Shown here in pieces: positions 42,196 through 52,511 of a stretch of 64,000 bases of DNA. Made by a program: the position numbers and the translations under genes. Source of the DNA: UBA1425 sp045537495 (lineage in GTDB: Bacteria > Bacillota > Clostridia > Oscillospirales > Acutalibacteraceae); NCBI GenBank assembly GCA_045537495.1, contig JAZSPN010000021.1:22634-86633 (forward strand). The letters are read 5' to 3'. Within the stretch, counting starts at the first letter, position 1; each line of letters opens with the position of its first letter. Under the pieces are notes generated by a model. It was not told the DNA's origin, did not search any database, and was given only the letters and a program-made list of their open reading frames with translations.

Positions 42196-43344
42196 ATGGC
42201 AAACCGTATAGTTCTCAACACAATCTCATATCACGGAAAAGGAGCCGTTGCTCATATATCCGAGGAGCTTACAGCACGCGGATATAAGAAGGCTTTCGTA
42301 TGCTCCGATCCCGATCTTCTGGCTTTCGGCGTTACAAAAAAGGTAACGGATGTTCTGGATGCGGCACAGTTTCCGTATGAAATCTTCTCCGAAATAAAAC
42401 CCAACCCCACGATTGAAAATGTACAGAGCGGTGTGGCGGCATTCAAGGCGTCGGGCGCCGACTGTATCGTGGCTATCGGCGGCGGTTCATCCATGGATAC
42501 GGCGAAGGCTGTCGGTATCATTGCGACAAATCCCGAATTCGCCGATGTACGCAGTCTTGAGGGTGTAGCACCCACAAAGAATCATGCGGTATTCACCATT
42601 GCCGTACCTACAACGGCGGGAACGGCGGCAGAGGTTACGATCAACTATGTTATCACCGATGTCGAAAAGAAGCGCAAGTTCGTTTGTGTTGATACAAACG
42701 ATATTCCCGAAGTTGCAGTTGTAGATCCCGACATGATGAGCACAATGCCCAAGGGGCTTACGGCGGCTACCGGCATGGATGCGCTGACTCACGCCATTGA
42801 AGGCTATATCACAAAGGGTGCATGGCAGATGACGGATATGTTCCATCTTGAAGCTATCCGTCTTATTGCGGGAAGCCTTCGCGAGGCTGTTGCAAATGAT
42901 CCCAGGGGCAGAGAGGATATGGCGCTTGCACAGTATGTTGCAGGTATGGGATTCTCCAATGTAGGTCTTGGCATCGTTCACAGCATGGCACATTCTCTCG
43001 GTGCTGTCTATGATACTCCTCACGGTGTTGCGAATGCAATTCTTCTTCCCACGGTTATGGAATATAACGCATCTGCAACGGGTGAAAAGTACAGAGAAAT
43101 CGCAAGAGCAATGGGCGTTGAAGGTGTTGATTCGATGACTCAGGAAGAGTACAGAAAAGCAGCTTGTGATGCGGTCAGAAAGCTCAGCGCAGATGTCGGA
43201 ATTCCCGCAGATCTCAAAGAGATTGCAAAGGATGAAGATGTTGATTTCCTTTCGGAATCGGCATTCGCAGATGCCTGCCGTCCCGGAAATCCGAAGGATA
43301 CAAGCGTAGAGGACATCAAGGCGCTTTATCGCAGTCTTATGTAA
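42196..43344 (+). CDS. Iron-containing alcohol dehydrogenase, lactaldehyde reductase-like
   Basis: 382 residues, family III dehydrogenase. The NAD-binding loop is IGGGSSMDTAKA. The iron ligands fall in AATGMDALTHAIEGY and HSMAHSLGAVYDTPHGVANA (Asp plus three His). It reduces an aldehyde to an alcohol with NAD(P)H; it most resembles the FucO/butanol dehydrogenase subgroup, but the substrate cannot be fixed. GGAGG precedes the ATG; the gene is monocistronic with its own promoter and terminator. Suited to fermentative redox balance. Confidence 0.92.
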   Translation: MANRIVLNTISYHGKGAVAHISEELTARGYKKAFVCSDPDLLAFGVTKKVTDVLDAAQFPYEIFSEIKPNPTIENVQSGVAAFKASGADCIVAIGGGSSMDTAKAVGIIATNPEFADVRSLEGVAPTKNHAVFTIAVPTTAGTAAEVTINYVITDVEKKRKFVCVDTNDIPEVAVVDPDMMSTMPKGLTAATGMDALTHAIEGYITKGAWQMTDMFHLEAIRLIAGSLREAVANDPRGREDMALAQYVAGMGFSNVGLGIVHSMAHSLGAVYDTPHGVANAILLPTVMEYNASATGEKYREIARAMGVEGVDSMTQEEYRKAACDAVRKLSADVGIPADLKEIAKDEDVDFLSESAFADACRPGNPKDTSVEDIKALYRSLM

Positions 43345-43356
43345 TTGCGGAATATG

Positions 43357-43384
43357 CGGCACCCGCAAGGGTGCCGTTTTTGTT
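43357..43384 (+). terminator. Terminator of the alcohol dehydrogenase gene
   Basis: CGGCACCC (43357-43364) and GGGTGCCG (43369-43376) pair around GCAA, followed by TTTTTGTTT. Confidence 0.9.
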
Positions 43385-43423
43385 TCACAGATATGTAATT
43401 ATTGTTAACGTTTTGTACTTATG

Positions 43424-43452
43424 TTGACACATGATTCTTTCGATGTTAAAAT
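43424..43452 (+). promoter_or_regulatory. Promoter of the DUF4234-DUF2752 pair
   Basis: TTGACA (43424-43429) and TAAAAT (43447-43452) with a 17-bp spacer, 31 bp before the ATG. Confidence 0.85.
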
Positions 43453-43483
43453 GTAGTCAACAACAAAAGGGAGGTCTTATATC

Positions 43484-44008
43484 ATGATATGTCGCAATTG
43501 CGGTGAACAGTTACCTGACGAGAGCAGGTTTTGTCAGAAATGCGGTTGCCCCACGGAGAATCCTCAGAATAACAGGGGTAACGGACCGTACAACACCGCA
43601 CCGCCTTACGGGAATTTCAATCAGGTGCCGCCGCAGTACAATGCCGTGCCGCCGACGGGAATTGAAAAAAGAGATATTGCAATAACGATAATACTGTCCA
43701 TTGTTACTTGCGGTATCTACGGGCTTGTATGGCTTGCGAAGATGAATGATGAGCTTAACAGACTTTCGGGAAGAACAGATGATTTTTCAGGCGGAGTTGT
43801 TGTGCTGCTTTCGCTTTTGACAGGCGGTCTTTTCGGGGTTTACTGGGCTTATAAAGCAGGAGAAAAGCTCAATGCGGTAAAGGCTGTGCGAGGTCTTCCC
43901 ACTGACAGCAATATAGGAATTATCTACCTGCTTCTCAACCTCTTCAGGCTTTCGATTGTTACATATGCGCTTGTTCAGTCGGAGCTTAATCGCTTCGCTG
44001 ACAGATGA
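43484..44008 (+). CDS. Zinc-ribbon DUF4234 membrane protein
   Basis: 174 residues. An N-terminal zinc ribbon has CRNCGEQ and CQKCGCP (residues about 3-24), a Pro/Asn/Tyr-rich linker (25-60), then the DUF4234 domain with IILSIVTCGIYGLVWLAKMNDELN, a second helix in GVVVLLSLLTGGLFGVYW and a third near the end. Function of the domain is unknown; it is common in Firmicutes. GGAGG precedes the ATG, and the last 4 bp overlap the DUF2752 start. Confidence 0.85.
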   Translation: MICRNCGEQLPDESRFCQKCGCPTENPQNNRGNGPYNTAPPYGNFNQVPPQYNAVPPTGIEKRDIAITIILSIVTCGIYGLVWLAKMNDELNRLSGRTDDFSGGVVVLLSLLTGGLFGVYWAYKAGEKLNAVKAVRGLPTDSNIGIIYLLLNLFRLSIVTYALVQSELNRFADR

Positions 44009-44391
44009 CGGACAGAAAAAAGCGGATAAGAAAAGTGTTGACGACCGGCATTGTTGTGTCGGCCGTCGGTGTTATATATGCGCTGATTTGCGTGTATACC
44101 CCTTTCAGAATTCCGTGTATGTTCAGACTGGTGACGGGATATAAGTGCCCCGGGTGCGGTGTTACGGGAATGACTCTTTCAATTCTCAGATTCGATTTTT
44201 ATGAGGCTTTCATTAATAACCGTGCCGTACTGAGTATGCTGCCCGCAGGACTGATTATAGGAGTACATTATATTTTCCGTTATATTAAAAACGGAGAAAA
44301 AATGCTCAGCAAGCCGTCAAGAGCGGTTGTCATAACGATGACAGCGATACTGCTGGCTTTCGGTGTTGTCAGAAATGTTTTCGGATGGTAA
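44005..44391 (+). CDS. DUF2752 membrane protein
   Basis: 128 residues, three hydrophobic helices. The family motif YKCPGCGVTGMTLSIL, then FYEAFINNRAV, is clear. Members are small membrane proteins of unknown function that often sit beside DUF4234 proteins, as here. Start ATG at 44005 overlaps the preceding stop (ATGA). A bidirectional terminator follows. Confidence 0.88.
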   Translation: MTDRKKRIRKVLTTGIVVSAVGVIYALICVYTPFRIPCMFRLVTGYKCPGCGVTGMTLSILRFDFYEAFINNRAVLSMLPAGLIIGVHYIFRYIKNGEKMLSKPSRAVVITMTAILLAFGVVRNVFGW

Positions 44392-44394
44392 AAA

Positions 44395-44427
44395 AACTGT
44401 GTTTTTCCAAAAAGGATTAACACAGTT
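44395..44427. terminator. Bidirectional terminator between DUF2752 and ispE
   Basis: AACTGTGTT (44395-44403) pairs with AACACAGTT (44419-44427), with TTTT after it and AAAA before it, so it can stop both converging transcripts. Confidence 0.8.
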
Positions 44428-44432
44428 TTTTG

Positions 44433-45308
44433 TTATTCTTTGATGATTTCAACACCCTTGTCGACGGGCTTGCAGACACAGACGGTACCGATTGAAGAAG
44501 AAAGCTCACTTGCACAGCGAAGAGCGTTTGCAGACTTTTTGAATATGCCGAAAACGGAAGGTCCGCTGCCGCTCATAAGAGTGAGATCACATTCATTTTT
44601 TCTCATGGCCGCTTTAATCGGGACACGGTCGGGAACTTCGATTATCTGCTCAAAAATGTTTGCGGTGTTTTTGTAAACATTTTCGTAATCTCCAAAGGAA
44701 GCGTTATTGATGAGATTCAGAAGATCGGGATGAGAGATTTCATCACGGGAGGAATCGAAAGTGCTGTATGCCTCCTTTGTGAAAACGGGGGTATCGGGTA
44801 CGGCGATAACTACATGGCAGTCATTCAAGGGAGGAAGCGGAGAAAGAACATCGCCGATATTGAGCGCAAGTTTTGTTCCTCCGACAATGCAAAACGGAAC
44901 GTCGGCGCCGACGGCGGCACCTATTCTGCAAAGCTCTTCCTTTGAAAGGCCTGTGCCGTAAATAGCGTTGAGTGCGCAAAGAACGGCGGCGGCATCGGCA
45001 CTGCCTCCCGCAAGACCGGCGGGAGAAGGAATACGCTTGTCGATGTGAATTCTGACACCGCATTTTTTGCCCGTGTTCTTTTCAAAGGCGAGAACGGCTT
45101 TCCAGACGGTATTGCGTGAATCGGTGGGAACATTTCTGTCTGAACTTGTTACGACGATGCCTTCACCGTCGAGCTCTTCGACCGTTACGGTGTCGTAAAG
45201 ATCGACCGACTGCATTATCATGCAAAGACTGTGATATCCGTTCGGAAGAATTCCGACAATGTCGAGAAGAAGGTTGAGCTTGGCATATGCTTTCAATGTA
45301 AGCTTCAT
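44433..45308 (-). CDS. ispE: 4-diphosphocytidyl-2-C-methyl-D-erythritol kinase
   Basis: 291 residues, GHMP kinase of the non-mevalonate isoprenoid pathway. The opening KAYAKLNLLLDIVG, the ATP loop PSPAGLAGGSADAAA and the late motif SGSGPSVFG are all present. It phosphorylates CDP-methylerythritol. It is the last gene of a minus-strand unit, 12 bp after the PHP gene. No other isoprenoid gene is in the window. Ordinary length and complete. Confidence 0.95.
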   Translation of the reverse strand: MKLTLKAYAKLNLLLDIVGILPNGYHSLCMIMQSVDLYDTVTVEELDGEGIVVTSSDRNVPTDSRNTVWKAVLAFEKNTGKKCGVRIHIDKRIPSPAGLAGGSADAAAVLCALNAIYGTGLSKEELCRIGAAVGADVPFCIVGGTKLALNIGDVLSPLPPLNDCHVVIAVPDTPVFTKEAYSTFDSSRDEISHPDLLNLINNASFGDYENVYKNTANIFEQIIEVPDRVPIKAAMRKNECDLTLMSGSGPSVFGIFKKSANALRCASELSSSIGTVCVCKPVDKGVEIIKE

Positions 45309-45320
45309 AAATATACCTCG

Positions 45321-46154
45321 TTATTCAATGTCGATTTGAATGGGCTCTCTCTTTTGATAGAACGTGATCTTATCGAATCCGCATCTTTTGAGAAGCGAAA
45401 GACCTTCATCGAGGCCTGCACCGAGATGTTCGGCGAAGTGGGCATCGGAGCCGACTGTAATGAGTTCGCCGCCGAGTGCACGGTACTGGGCAATTATCTC
45501 TTCGCCGGGGAGCGTGGAAGCTATTTTCTGACGGAGTCCCGAAGTGTTTATTTCAAGAGAGATACCGCTGTTGACAACCGCCTTGAGAATCTTTGTGATG
45601 ATGTCAGAATAGTCGCGGATATCGACGGTATGATGATAGTCGCCGCAGATATAGCGAAGGGGATAGGTAAGATGTGCGAGAGTGTCCGTCTTACCCCACT
45701 GAGCGAGAAGAAGCTCTTCTTCGAAGTATTCGGTGAGCATGGAACGGATTTCCTCGTCGGTGGTATCGGTAAGATCCATGAAATAGAAGTCCTGACGGCC
45801 TCTCAGATTATGAATCGAACCGATTACAAAGTCGTATTGAAGAGAGTTCATGAGCTTTTCGGCGGTTTCGGTATCATAGGTGGGCTGAGCAAGCTCAACG
45901 CCGGCAAAAACAAGGAGCTTTCCGAGAAAAGCGGTACGTGCCTTTATGATTTCAAAGTAGGACTGAAATGCACGTTTTTCATAGTTGTCTTTTTCATAGG
46001 CATCAATTTCAACGTGATCGGTGAAAGCGATTCCGCGAAGTCCCGAAAGAACGGCCTGTTCACAAAGGAACATGGTGGAATGGTTTCCGTCGAATGAATT
46101 GTCGGTGTGGGTATGAAGATCAAGCTTCTTTTTGTAAATACTCAAAATTTTCAC
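45321..46154 (-). CDS. PHP-domain phosphatase, histidinol-phosphatase (HisJ/HisK)-like
   Basis: 277 residues. Metal-binding segments in order: LDLHTHTDNSFDG, IAFTDHVE, FAGVELAQ, FVIGSIHN, TLAHLTYPLR, LEINTSG and TVGSDAHFAEHLGAG, matching histidinol-phosphate phosphatases of the PHP type. No histidine gene is near, so another phosphoester is possible. The GTG at 46154 starts only 2 bases after AAAGGA; a TTG 9 bases further in (46145) is an alternative. The preceding GH172 gene stops 10 bp upstream. Confidence 0.85.
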   Translation of the reverse strand: MKILSIYKKKLDLHTHTDNSFDGNHSTMFLCEQAVLSGLRGIAFTDHVEIDAYEKDNYEKRAFQSYFEIIKARTAFLGKLLVFAGVELAQPTYDTETAEKLMNSLQYDFVIGSIHNLRGRQDFYFMDLTDTTDEEIRSMLTEYFEEELLLAQWGKTDTLAHLTYPLRYICGDYHHTVDIRDYSDIITKILKAVVNSGISLEINTSGLRQKIASTLPGEEIIAQYRALGGELITVGSDAHFAEHLGAGLDEGLSLLKRCGFDKITFYQKREPIQIDIE

Positions 46155-46164
46155 ATTCCTTTAT

Positions 46165-47217
<1,053 letters not shown>

Positions 47218-47367
47218 GAGATTACCTCCGTTAATTTCTGAAAAAGCTTTCGGATTATTTCAAACGCAGAATATGTACTGAGCATATCGAAGTAAGGTTG
47301 CCTTCGTCGCGTCGATATAATTTTCGAAAAAGCCGAAACGATCGTTTCCTAATACCGTACTTAAAAC

Positions 47368-47396
47368 ATCATATCACAAACGTAATTTTTTGTAAA
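47368..47396 (-). promoter_or_regulatory. Promoter of the GH172-PHP-ispE unit
   Basis: Minus-strand TTTACA (47391-47396) and TATGAT (47368-47373) with a 17-bp spacer. The leader to the ATG is about 145 bases long and shows no clear structure to me. Confidence 0.65.
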
Positions 47397-47419
47397 CAAT
47401 TATAAGGCAAAGATTTTTC

Positions 47420-47448
47420 TTGAATTTGTATACATAAAAGGGTATACT
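47420..47448 (+). promoter_or_regulatory. Promoter of the yfmF-yfmH unit
   Basis: TTGAAT (47420-47425) and TATACT (47443-47448) with a 17-bp spacer. GTATAC occurs twice, once in the spacer and once over the -10 box. Confidence 0.7.
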
Positions 47449-47472
47449 TAAATGTACAAAGGAGGTTTTGAA

Positions 47473-48750
47473 ATGGAAAAACCCGTATTGAAAAATATCG
47501 CTGACGCGGTCAGTGTTTGTCATGTGAAGACGGACCGTTTTAAAACGTGTAAAATCAGTGTTTCGATGGCATTACCGCTCTGTGCGGATATTTCGGCAAA
47601 GGCGATTCTGCCTTATATACTTCGCAGATCATGCAAAAAATTCCCGTCCTTCTCGTCGCTTAACGGAAAGCTTGATGAGCTTTACGGAGCGGCACTGTCG
47701 GCATCGGTACAAAAGTACGGAGAAGCTCAGGTACTTATGATGACGGTAACCTCGATTGACGACCGTTTTTCGCTCAATGAAGAGAGCATCTCTTCGGGCG
47801 TGGCGGAGCTTCTTGTTGATCTTATTTTTGAGCCGAATCTGGATGAGAACGGTTGCTTCAGAAAAGAAGATGTTGAGGCGGAAAAAAGACTTCTCGTCGA
47901 AAGACTGATAAGTGAGGACGATGACAAAAGATTTTATGCCGTAAAGCGTTGTAACGAGATTATGTGCGAGGATGAAGCGTTCGGAAGAAACCGTTTCGGC
48001 ACAAAAGAGGAAATCGAGTCACTGACTCCCGAGAGAGTTTATGCCGCGTGGCAGGAAGTGCTTCGCAGCGCCGTAATTCGCATAGTTTCCGTCAGCAGCG
48101 GTTCATCGGAGGATATGTGCGAATTGTTCTCGGAACGTTTCAAAAAGATCGACAGAACACCGTGCGAGATCAGAACACAGTTTGTGCCGTATGCGGGAGA
48201 GCTGAAATACCGTACGGAAAAGCAGAAGCTTAAACAGGGAACGCTTGTAATGGGCTTCAGATGCGGAATGACCGAAAAAGGTGATTTTGATCCTGCAATG
48301 ACCGTTATGACGGATATTTTCGGAGGCGGAACTTATTCGAAGCTTTTCTCTAATGTCAGAGAAAAAATGAGTCTTTGCTATTATTGCAGTGCAAGACTAA
48401 ACAGAAATAAGGGAATAATAACTGTCGGAAGCGGAATTGAAACGGAGAATGAAGAAAAGGCGAAGAATGCCATTCTCGAACAGCTTGAAGACATGAAGAA
48501 GGGCAACTTCACGAGAGAAGACTTTGACTCGTCGATACGTTCTCTTAAAGAAACACTTATCGGCTATGAGGATTCGCCCGAAATCTGGTATACGGAGCAG
48601 TTGCTTTCGGACAGAATAAAAACTCCGCAGGAGAGAATAGCGGAAATTGAGTCGGTAAGATTTGAAGATATAAAAGAAATGGCACGGAAGGTCACGCTTG
48701 ATACAGTATTTATGCTTGCAGGAACGGGAGAGGAGGATGACGGTGAATAA
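47473..48750 (+). CDS. yfmF: M16 peptidase-like protein without active site, YfmF-like
   Basis: 425 residues with the two-lobed M16 fold; the HxxEH zinc motif is absent at the expected place (near SFSSLNGKLDELYG), so it is the non-catalytic partner. The second lobe has TLVMGFRCGM and FGGGTYSKLFSNVREKMSLCYYCSA. In Bacillus, YfmF and YfmH are associated with EF-P 5-aminopentanol modification. Start at 47473 with AAAGGAGG 8 bases upstream; an ATG at 47452 precedes that site. It overlaps yfmH by 8 bp. Confidence 0.88.
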   Translation: MEKPVLKNIADAVSVCHVKTDRFKTCKISVSMALPLCADISAKAILPYILRRSCKKFPSFSSLNGKLDELYGAALSASVQKYGEAQVLMMTVTSIDDRFSLNEESISSGVAELLVDLIFEPNLDENGCFRKEDVEAEKRLLVERLISEDDDKRFYAVKRCNEIMCEDEAFGRNRFGTKEEIESLTPERVYAAWQEVLRSAVIRIVSVSSGSSEDMCELFSERFKKIDRTPCEIRTQFVPYAGELKYRTEKQKLKQGTLVMGFRCGMTEKGDFDPAMTVMTDIFGGGTYSKLFSNVREKMSLCYYCSARLNRNKGIITVGSGIETENEEKAKNAILEQLEDMKKGNFTREDFDSSIRSLKETLIGYEDSPEIWYTEQLLSDRIKTPQERIAEIESVRFEDIKEMARKVTLDTVFMLAGTGEEDDGE

Positions 48751-50014
48751 GCTTATTACAAACAGTGCGTTGGCAGAAAGCTACCGTGAGATAAAGCACA
48801 AGAGCGGACTTACGATACTTGTCCTTACGAAACCGGGATACGAGAGCACCCATGCTGTTTTTGCGACGAAGTACGGCTCGATCGACACTGCCATAATGCA
48901 GGATGACGGAACGTTTTTGACAATTCCCGAGGGAACGGCGCACTTTCTGGAGCACAAGCTTTTTGAAAGTGAGGATCTTGATGCGTTTGAGCGTTTTGCA
49001 AAAACGGGTGCATACGCAAACGCATTTACGTCATTCGACATGACGGGATACATTTTCTCTTGTTCCGAAAATTTCAAGGAAAATCTCTCCATTCTTCTTG
49101 ATTTTGTGCAGTCACCGTATTTTACGGAAGAAACCGTTCAGAAAGAGCAGGGCATCATCGGACAGGAAATCAGAATGTACAAGGATTCTGCTGACTGGGA
49201 AGTGATGTTCAATATGCTTCGGGCAATGTACGAAAAGAATCCCATCAGAACGGATATTGCCGGCACCGAGGAATCAATTGCACAGATAACGGCAGAGATG
49301 CTCTACGGTTGCTATAAAAACTTTTATAATCTCAACAACATGGTCCTTGCCGTTGCAGGTAAGGCAACAGCGGAAGAAGTACTTGAGGTCGCGGATAAAA
49401 TGCTTAAAGAAGGCACGGGCAAAAGAGCTGTACGAGAGTTCAGAAAAGAGCCGAGTAAGCCGTGTGAGAGCTACATCGAAGAAAAGCTTCCCATCAATGT
49501 CCCCGTTTTTATGCTCGGATACAAGGAGGATATCGAAACTCCCGAAAGAAGCCTCAAAGAATCCGTATGCACGGAGATAATCCACGAAATCATAACGGGA
49601 CGTTCATCGCCGCTTTACGAAAGACTTCTTGAAGAGTCGCTTATCAACAATTCTTTCTCTAACGAATATTTCTTCGGATTCGGATATGCGTGTTCACTGT
49701 TCTCGGGAGAGTCAACGGATCCCGAACGTGCAGCAAGTGAAATAAGAAAAGAAATACAGAAATATAAAGAAAACGGTATCTCGGAAAAGGATTTTGAACG
49801 TGCCAGAAGAAAACTGTACGGCAGAATGGTAATGGGCTTTAACAATGCAGAGGGCATTGCTCATGAGCTTGTCAGTGCGGATTTTTCGGGAACGGGACTT
49901 TTCGATCCCATCGAGGTATGCAAAGGACTTACCGTTTCCGATGTCAACGAAAGACTCGGTGAAATACTTTGCGATGATTATACGGTTTTGTCCGTTGTAA
50001 ACCCGATCGGCTGA
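48743..50014 (+). CDS. yfmH: M16 zinc peptidase, YfmH-like
   Basis: 423 residues with the active-site HFLEH (His67, His71) and a following Glu in the region after VQKEQGIIGQEI. It pairs with the inactive upstream subunit, as in PqqL/YmxG-type heterodimers. The GTG at 48743 has AGGAGG 6 bases upstream; the ATG at 48737 touches that site. In Bacillus the YfmF/YfmH pair is linked to EF-P modification, which fits with efp elsewhere in the window, though a general peptidase role remains possible. Confidence 0.9.
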   Translation: MNKLITNSALAESYREIKHKSGLTILVLTKPGYESTHAVFATKYGSIDTAIMQDDGTFLTIPEGTAHFLEHKLFESEDLDAFERFAKTGAYANAFTSFDMTGYIFSCSENFKENLSILLDFVQSPYFTEETVQKEQGIIGQEIRMYKDSADWEVMFNMLRAMYEKNPIRTDIAGTEESIAQITAEMLYGCYKNFYNLNNMVLAVAGKATAEEVLEVADKMLKEGTGKRAVREFRKEPSKPCESYIEEKLPINVPVFMLGYKEDIETPERSLKESVCTEIIHEIITGRSSPLYERLLEESLINNSFSNEYFFGFGYACSLFSGESTDPERAASEIRKEIQKYKENGISEKDFERARRKLYGRMVMGFNNAEGIAHELVSADFSGTGLFDPIEVCKGLTVSDVNERLGEILCDDYTVLSVVNPIG

Positions 50015-50027
50015 AAGAGGTGTACTG

Positions 50028-50987
50028 ATGGAAACTACACAGGTATTTTTCAAGGGACTTGACCACGCTTTTAACGTAAGCTCCGTTCTCGCGGAGTTTA
50101 CGGTCTTCGGACACGAAATCACTATTCGTTGGTACGGCGCAATCATTGCATTCGGCTTTTTGCTGGCGGCGCTTCTCGGCGGCAGAATCGCATACACCTG
50201 GAGAATGAGCCTTGACAAGATGATCGATGTGCTGATTTACGGTACCTTCGGCGGAATAATCGGTGCAAGGCTGTATTATTGTATTTTTGAGTGGGAGTAT
50301 TACGGAAAGCATCCTGCCGAAATAATAAAAATATGGAACGGCGGACTTGCAATATACGGCGGAATAATCGGAGGCATACTGGCAGGCTTTATCGTCTGCA
50401 AAGTCAGAAAGCTTAACTTTCTGAATCTTCTTGACTGTGCGGCGCCTGCACTTCTTGTAGGTCAGGGAATCGGACGTTGGGGAAATTTTGCCAACCAGGA
50501 GGCTTTCGGTACGAATACCTCTCTCCCGTGGGGTATGTGGAGTGAAAAAGTCAAAAGCTACATTGATTTGCATCAGGCTTCATTCGAAGCGAACGGAATA
50601 GTCATGAATTCGGGTACAATCGAGGATAAAGCATATGTTCATCCGACGTTCCTCTATGAGTCACTCTGGTGTCTTGCGGGTGTCGGTGTGCTGATGCTTA
50701 TTTGCCGTAAGGCGAGAAAGTTCAGCGGACAGGTGTTTTTATCCTACGGAGTGTGGTACGGCATCGAAAGAGCATTCGTGGAAGGATTGCGTACAGATTC
50801 ACTGTACATAGGTGCATTCAGGGTTTCACAGCTTCTTTCAATAGCACTTGCGGCCGTATGCCTTATTGTTTTAGTCGTTTTGTGGGTGAGGTATACTCGT
50901 CATCCGAAGCCCATAGACGGAATAGATTATTTTTCCGATCCCACGTGGGGAATTAAAAAAACAAAGGAGAAGAAACATGATAGTTGA
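50028..50987 (+). CDS. lgt: Prolipoprotein diacylglyceryl transferase
   Basis: 319 residues, seven membrane helices. It attaches diacylglycerol to the lipobox Cys of prelipoproteins at the membrane. The signature GQGIGRWGNFANQEAFG is present, with the usual F to A change in the middle, and RWYGAIIAFGF at the N-terminus. GAAAGAGG precedes the ATG. It overlaps the YhcH-family gene by 11 bp. At least one client, the lipoprotein at 20009, is in the window. Confidence 0.95.
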   Translation: METTQVFFKGLDHAFNVSSVLAEFTVFGHEITIRWYGAIIAFGFLLAALLGGRIAYTWRMSLDKMIDVLIYGTFGGIIGARLYYCIFEWEYYGKHPAEIIKIWNGGLAIYGGIIGGILAGFIVCKVRKLNFLNLLDCAAPALLVGQGIGRWGNFANQEAFGTNTSLPWGMWSEKVKSYIDLHQASFEANGIVMNSGTIEDKAYVHPTFLYESLWCLAGVGVLMLICRKARKFSGQVFLSYGVWYGIERAFVEGLRTDSLYIGAFRVSQLLSIALAAVCLIVLVVLWVRYTRHPKPIDGIDYFSDPTWGIKKTKEKKHDS

Positions 50988-51432
50988 CAGAATCGAAAAT
51001 TTAAAGCTTTATTACCCCGTTCTTAACGGACTCAAAGAGGCGGCGGAATTTGTTGAAAAATTCTGCAAAGAACCGTTGGAAGACGGAAGATACGATATCG
51101 ACGGCGAACGTATTTTTGCCAGCGTCAGCACTTACGTAACAAAGACGCGTGAGGGTGCACAATTTGAGTCGCATAAAAAGTATGTTGATCTTCAGGCGGT
51201 TATTAACGGCACCGAGATTATTTCGTGGGCACCAACAAAGGGACTGAAGGTTGAGAGTGAAAGCTTTTCGACGGGCGGAGATATAGCATTCTACACGGGT
51301 GAAACCGTTATGGATGCGCGTCTTCCCGCAGGATATTTTGCACTTTTGTTCCCCGATGACGCTCATATGCCGTGCATTTGCGACGGCGAGTGCTCCGAGG
51401 CTACCAAAATTGTGGTAAAGATTGAACTCTGA
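50977..51432 (+). CDS. YhcH/YjgK/YiaL family protein
   Basis: 151 residues, small cupin-like fold (DUF386). Family marks are YDIDGERIFASVSTY, AQFESHKKYVDLQAVINGTE, DIAFYT, and FALLFPDDAHMPC with a probable metal-binding His. Members are associated with sialic acid and other sugar catabolism (anomerase proposals). No sialic acid gene is visible. GGAG lies 8 bases before the ATG within the end of lgt; it is translationally coupled to lgt. Confidence 0.9.
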   Translation: MIVDRIENLKLYYPVLNGLKEAAEFVEKFCKEPLEDGRYDIDGERIFASVSTYVTKTREGAQFESHKKYVDLQAVINGTEIISWAPTKGLKVESESFSTGGDIAFYTGETVMDARLPAGYFALLFPDDAHMPCICDGECSEATKIVVKIEL

Positions 51433-51433
51433 T

Positions 51434-52402
51434 ATGATAAGGAGAATTCTTTCCTTTCTCTTTATGCTTTACCTTGCACTGTCATCTTTTTTCGGTGTTG
51501 AGCTCAGGGGATATACATCAAGACAGCTATTTTCGGATACGGATTTTTCCGACGGATTTACTGTCGTTTCGCAAAAAACTGACGGAGCACGGCAGATAAA
51601 GCTCGGCGATTTCACCTATTTTGAAAACGGCAATTCTCCGTCGTGGACCGTTGCACAGTGGAATTCGGGACCGTGTCTTTGGGAAAACAGAGTCGAAAGT
51701 GATGCTTTCACACTGACTGACGGACAAACAAAAACCGTCAGATACAATCCCGATGAAAAATCGGTTTCGCTAAGGCTTAATGCCGCGAATGTATACGGAG
51801 GTGAAGCGGCGGGTGACGGCGCATGGCCTCATCTGCTTTTAGAGCAGTCGCCGTTGTGCGATTATCACTCCCTTGACGAAAAAGACAGGGCTTTCTACAA
51901 CTGTTCGGCGGACAGAACGGTTATGTCGCTTGATATAAGAATCAGCGATTTCAAGGACACGCTTAACAGTGAAGGAATAAATGCAGTTCAGTTTCTTTCG
52001 TATATTTATCTTTCCGGTGTCAACAGTGACGATTTTATCTGGTTCGGATTAAATCTTTTTGACAGCAGAGGATATATGGATACCTTGTGGCAGAAGGATA
52101 CTGTCGGCGGACTCATGATATACAGTCTGTCAACAAAGGATACTTTCCGCACGGAAAGAAGATCGCTTTTCAGAAACGGCAGACCGTATGTCAGTGATGA
52201 GTGGCTTCATGTGGAGATTGATCTTACAGATCATATTGATATGGCGCTGAAAAAGGCAAATGCCGATAATCTCTTCGGCAGAGAGGTATCAAGAAAGGAT
52301 TTCTTCATCGGCGGCACAAACATAGGCTTCGAAGTTCACGGAAACTACGATTGCACGGTGGAAATCCGGGATTATAAACTGACAACCTACAAAAAAGCAT
52401 AA
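51434..52402 (+). CDS. Exported protein of unknown function
   Basis: 322 residues. The N-terminus is basic, then hydrophobic (MIRRILSFLFMLYLALSSF), a signal peptide or anchor. The rest is beta-rich, with repeated Asp/Thr/Gly segments such as DFSDGFTVVSQKTDG, WPHLLLEQSPLCDY and FIGGTNIGFEVHGNYDC, which suggests a carbohydrate-binding or jelly-roll domain. No family recognised. The ATG at 51434 has no clear ribosome binding site and lies 2 bp after the YhcH stop, so coupling is likely. Terminator follows. Confidence 0.6.
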   Translation: MIRRILSFLFMLYLALSSFFGVELRGYTSRQLFSDTDFSDGFTVVSQKTDGARQIKLGDFTYFENGNSPSWTVAQWNSGPCLWENRVESDAFTLTDGQTKTVRYNPDEKSVSLRLNAANVYGGEAAGDGAWPHLLLEQSPLCDYHSLDEKDRAFYNCSADRTVMSLDIRISDFKDTLNSEGINAVQFLSYIYLSGVNSDDFIWFGLNLFDSRGYMDTLWQKDTVGGLMIYSLSTKDTFRTERRSLFRNGRPYVSDEWLHVEIDLTDHIDMALKKANADNLFGREVSRKDFFIGGTNIGFEVHGNYDCTVEIRDYKLTTYKKA

Positions 52403-52407
52403 CAAAA

Positions 52408-52445
52408 AGGCGATACAGCCAAAGACTGTATCGCCTGATTTTGTT
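52408..52445 (+). terminator. Terminator of the yfmF-to-exported-protein unit
   Basis: AGGCGATACAG (52408-52418) pairs with CTGTATCGCCT (52426-52436), an 11-bp stem followed by GATTTTGTTTTG. It could also serve the opposite strand. Confidence 0.85.
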
Positions 52446-52511
52446 TTGTTCCCTACAAAGATGGGATTTGCATAATGCGGTTAAATTTTATCTGTAAATG
52501 TAAAAGTTAAC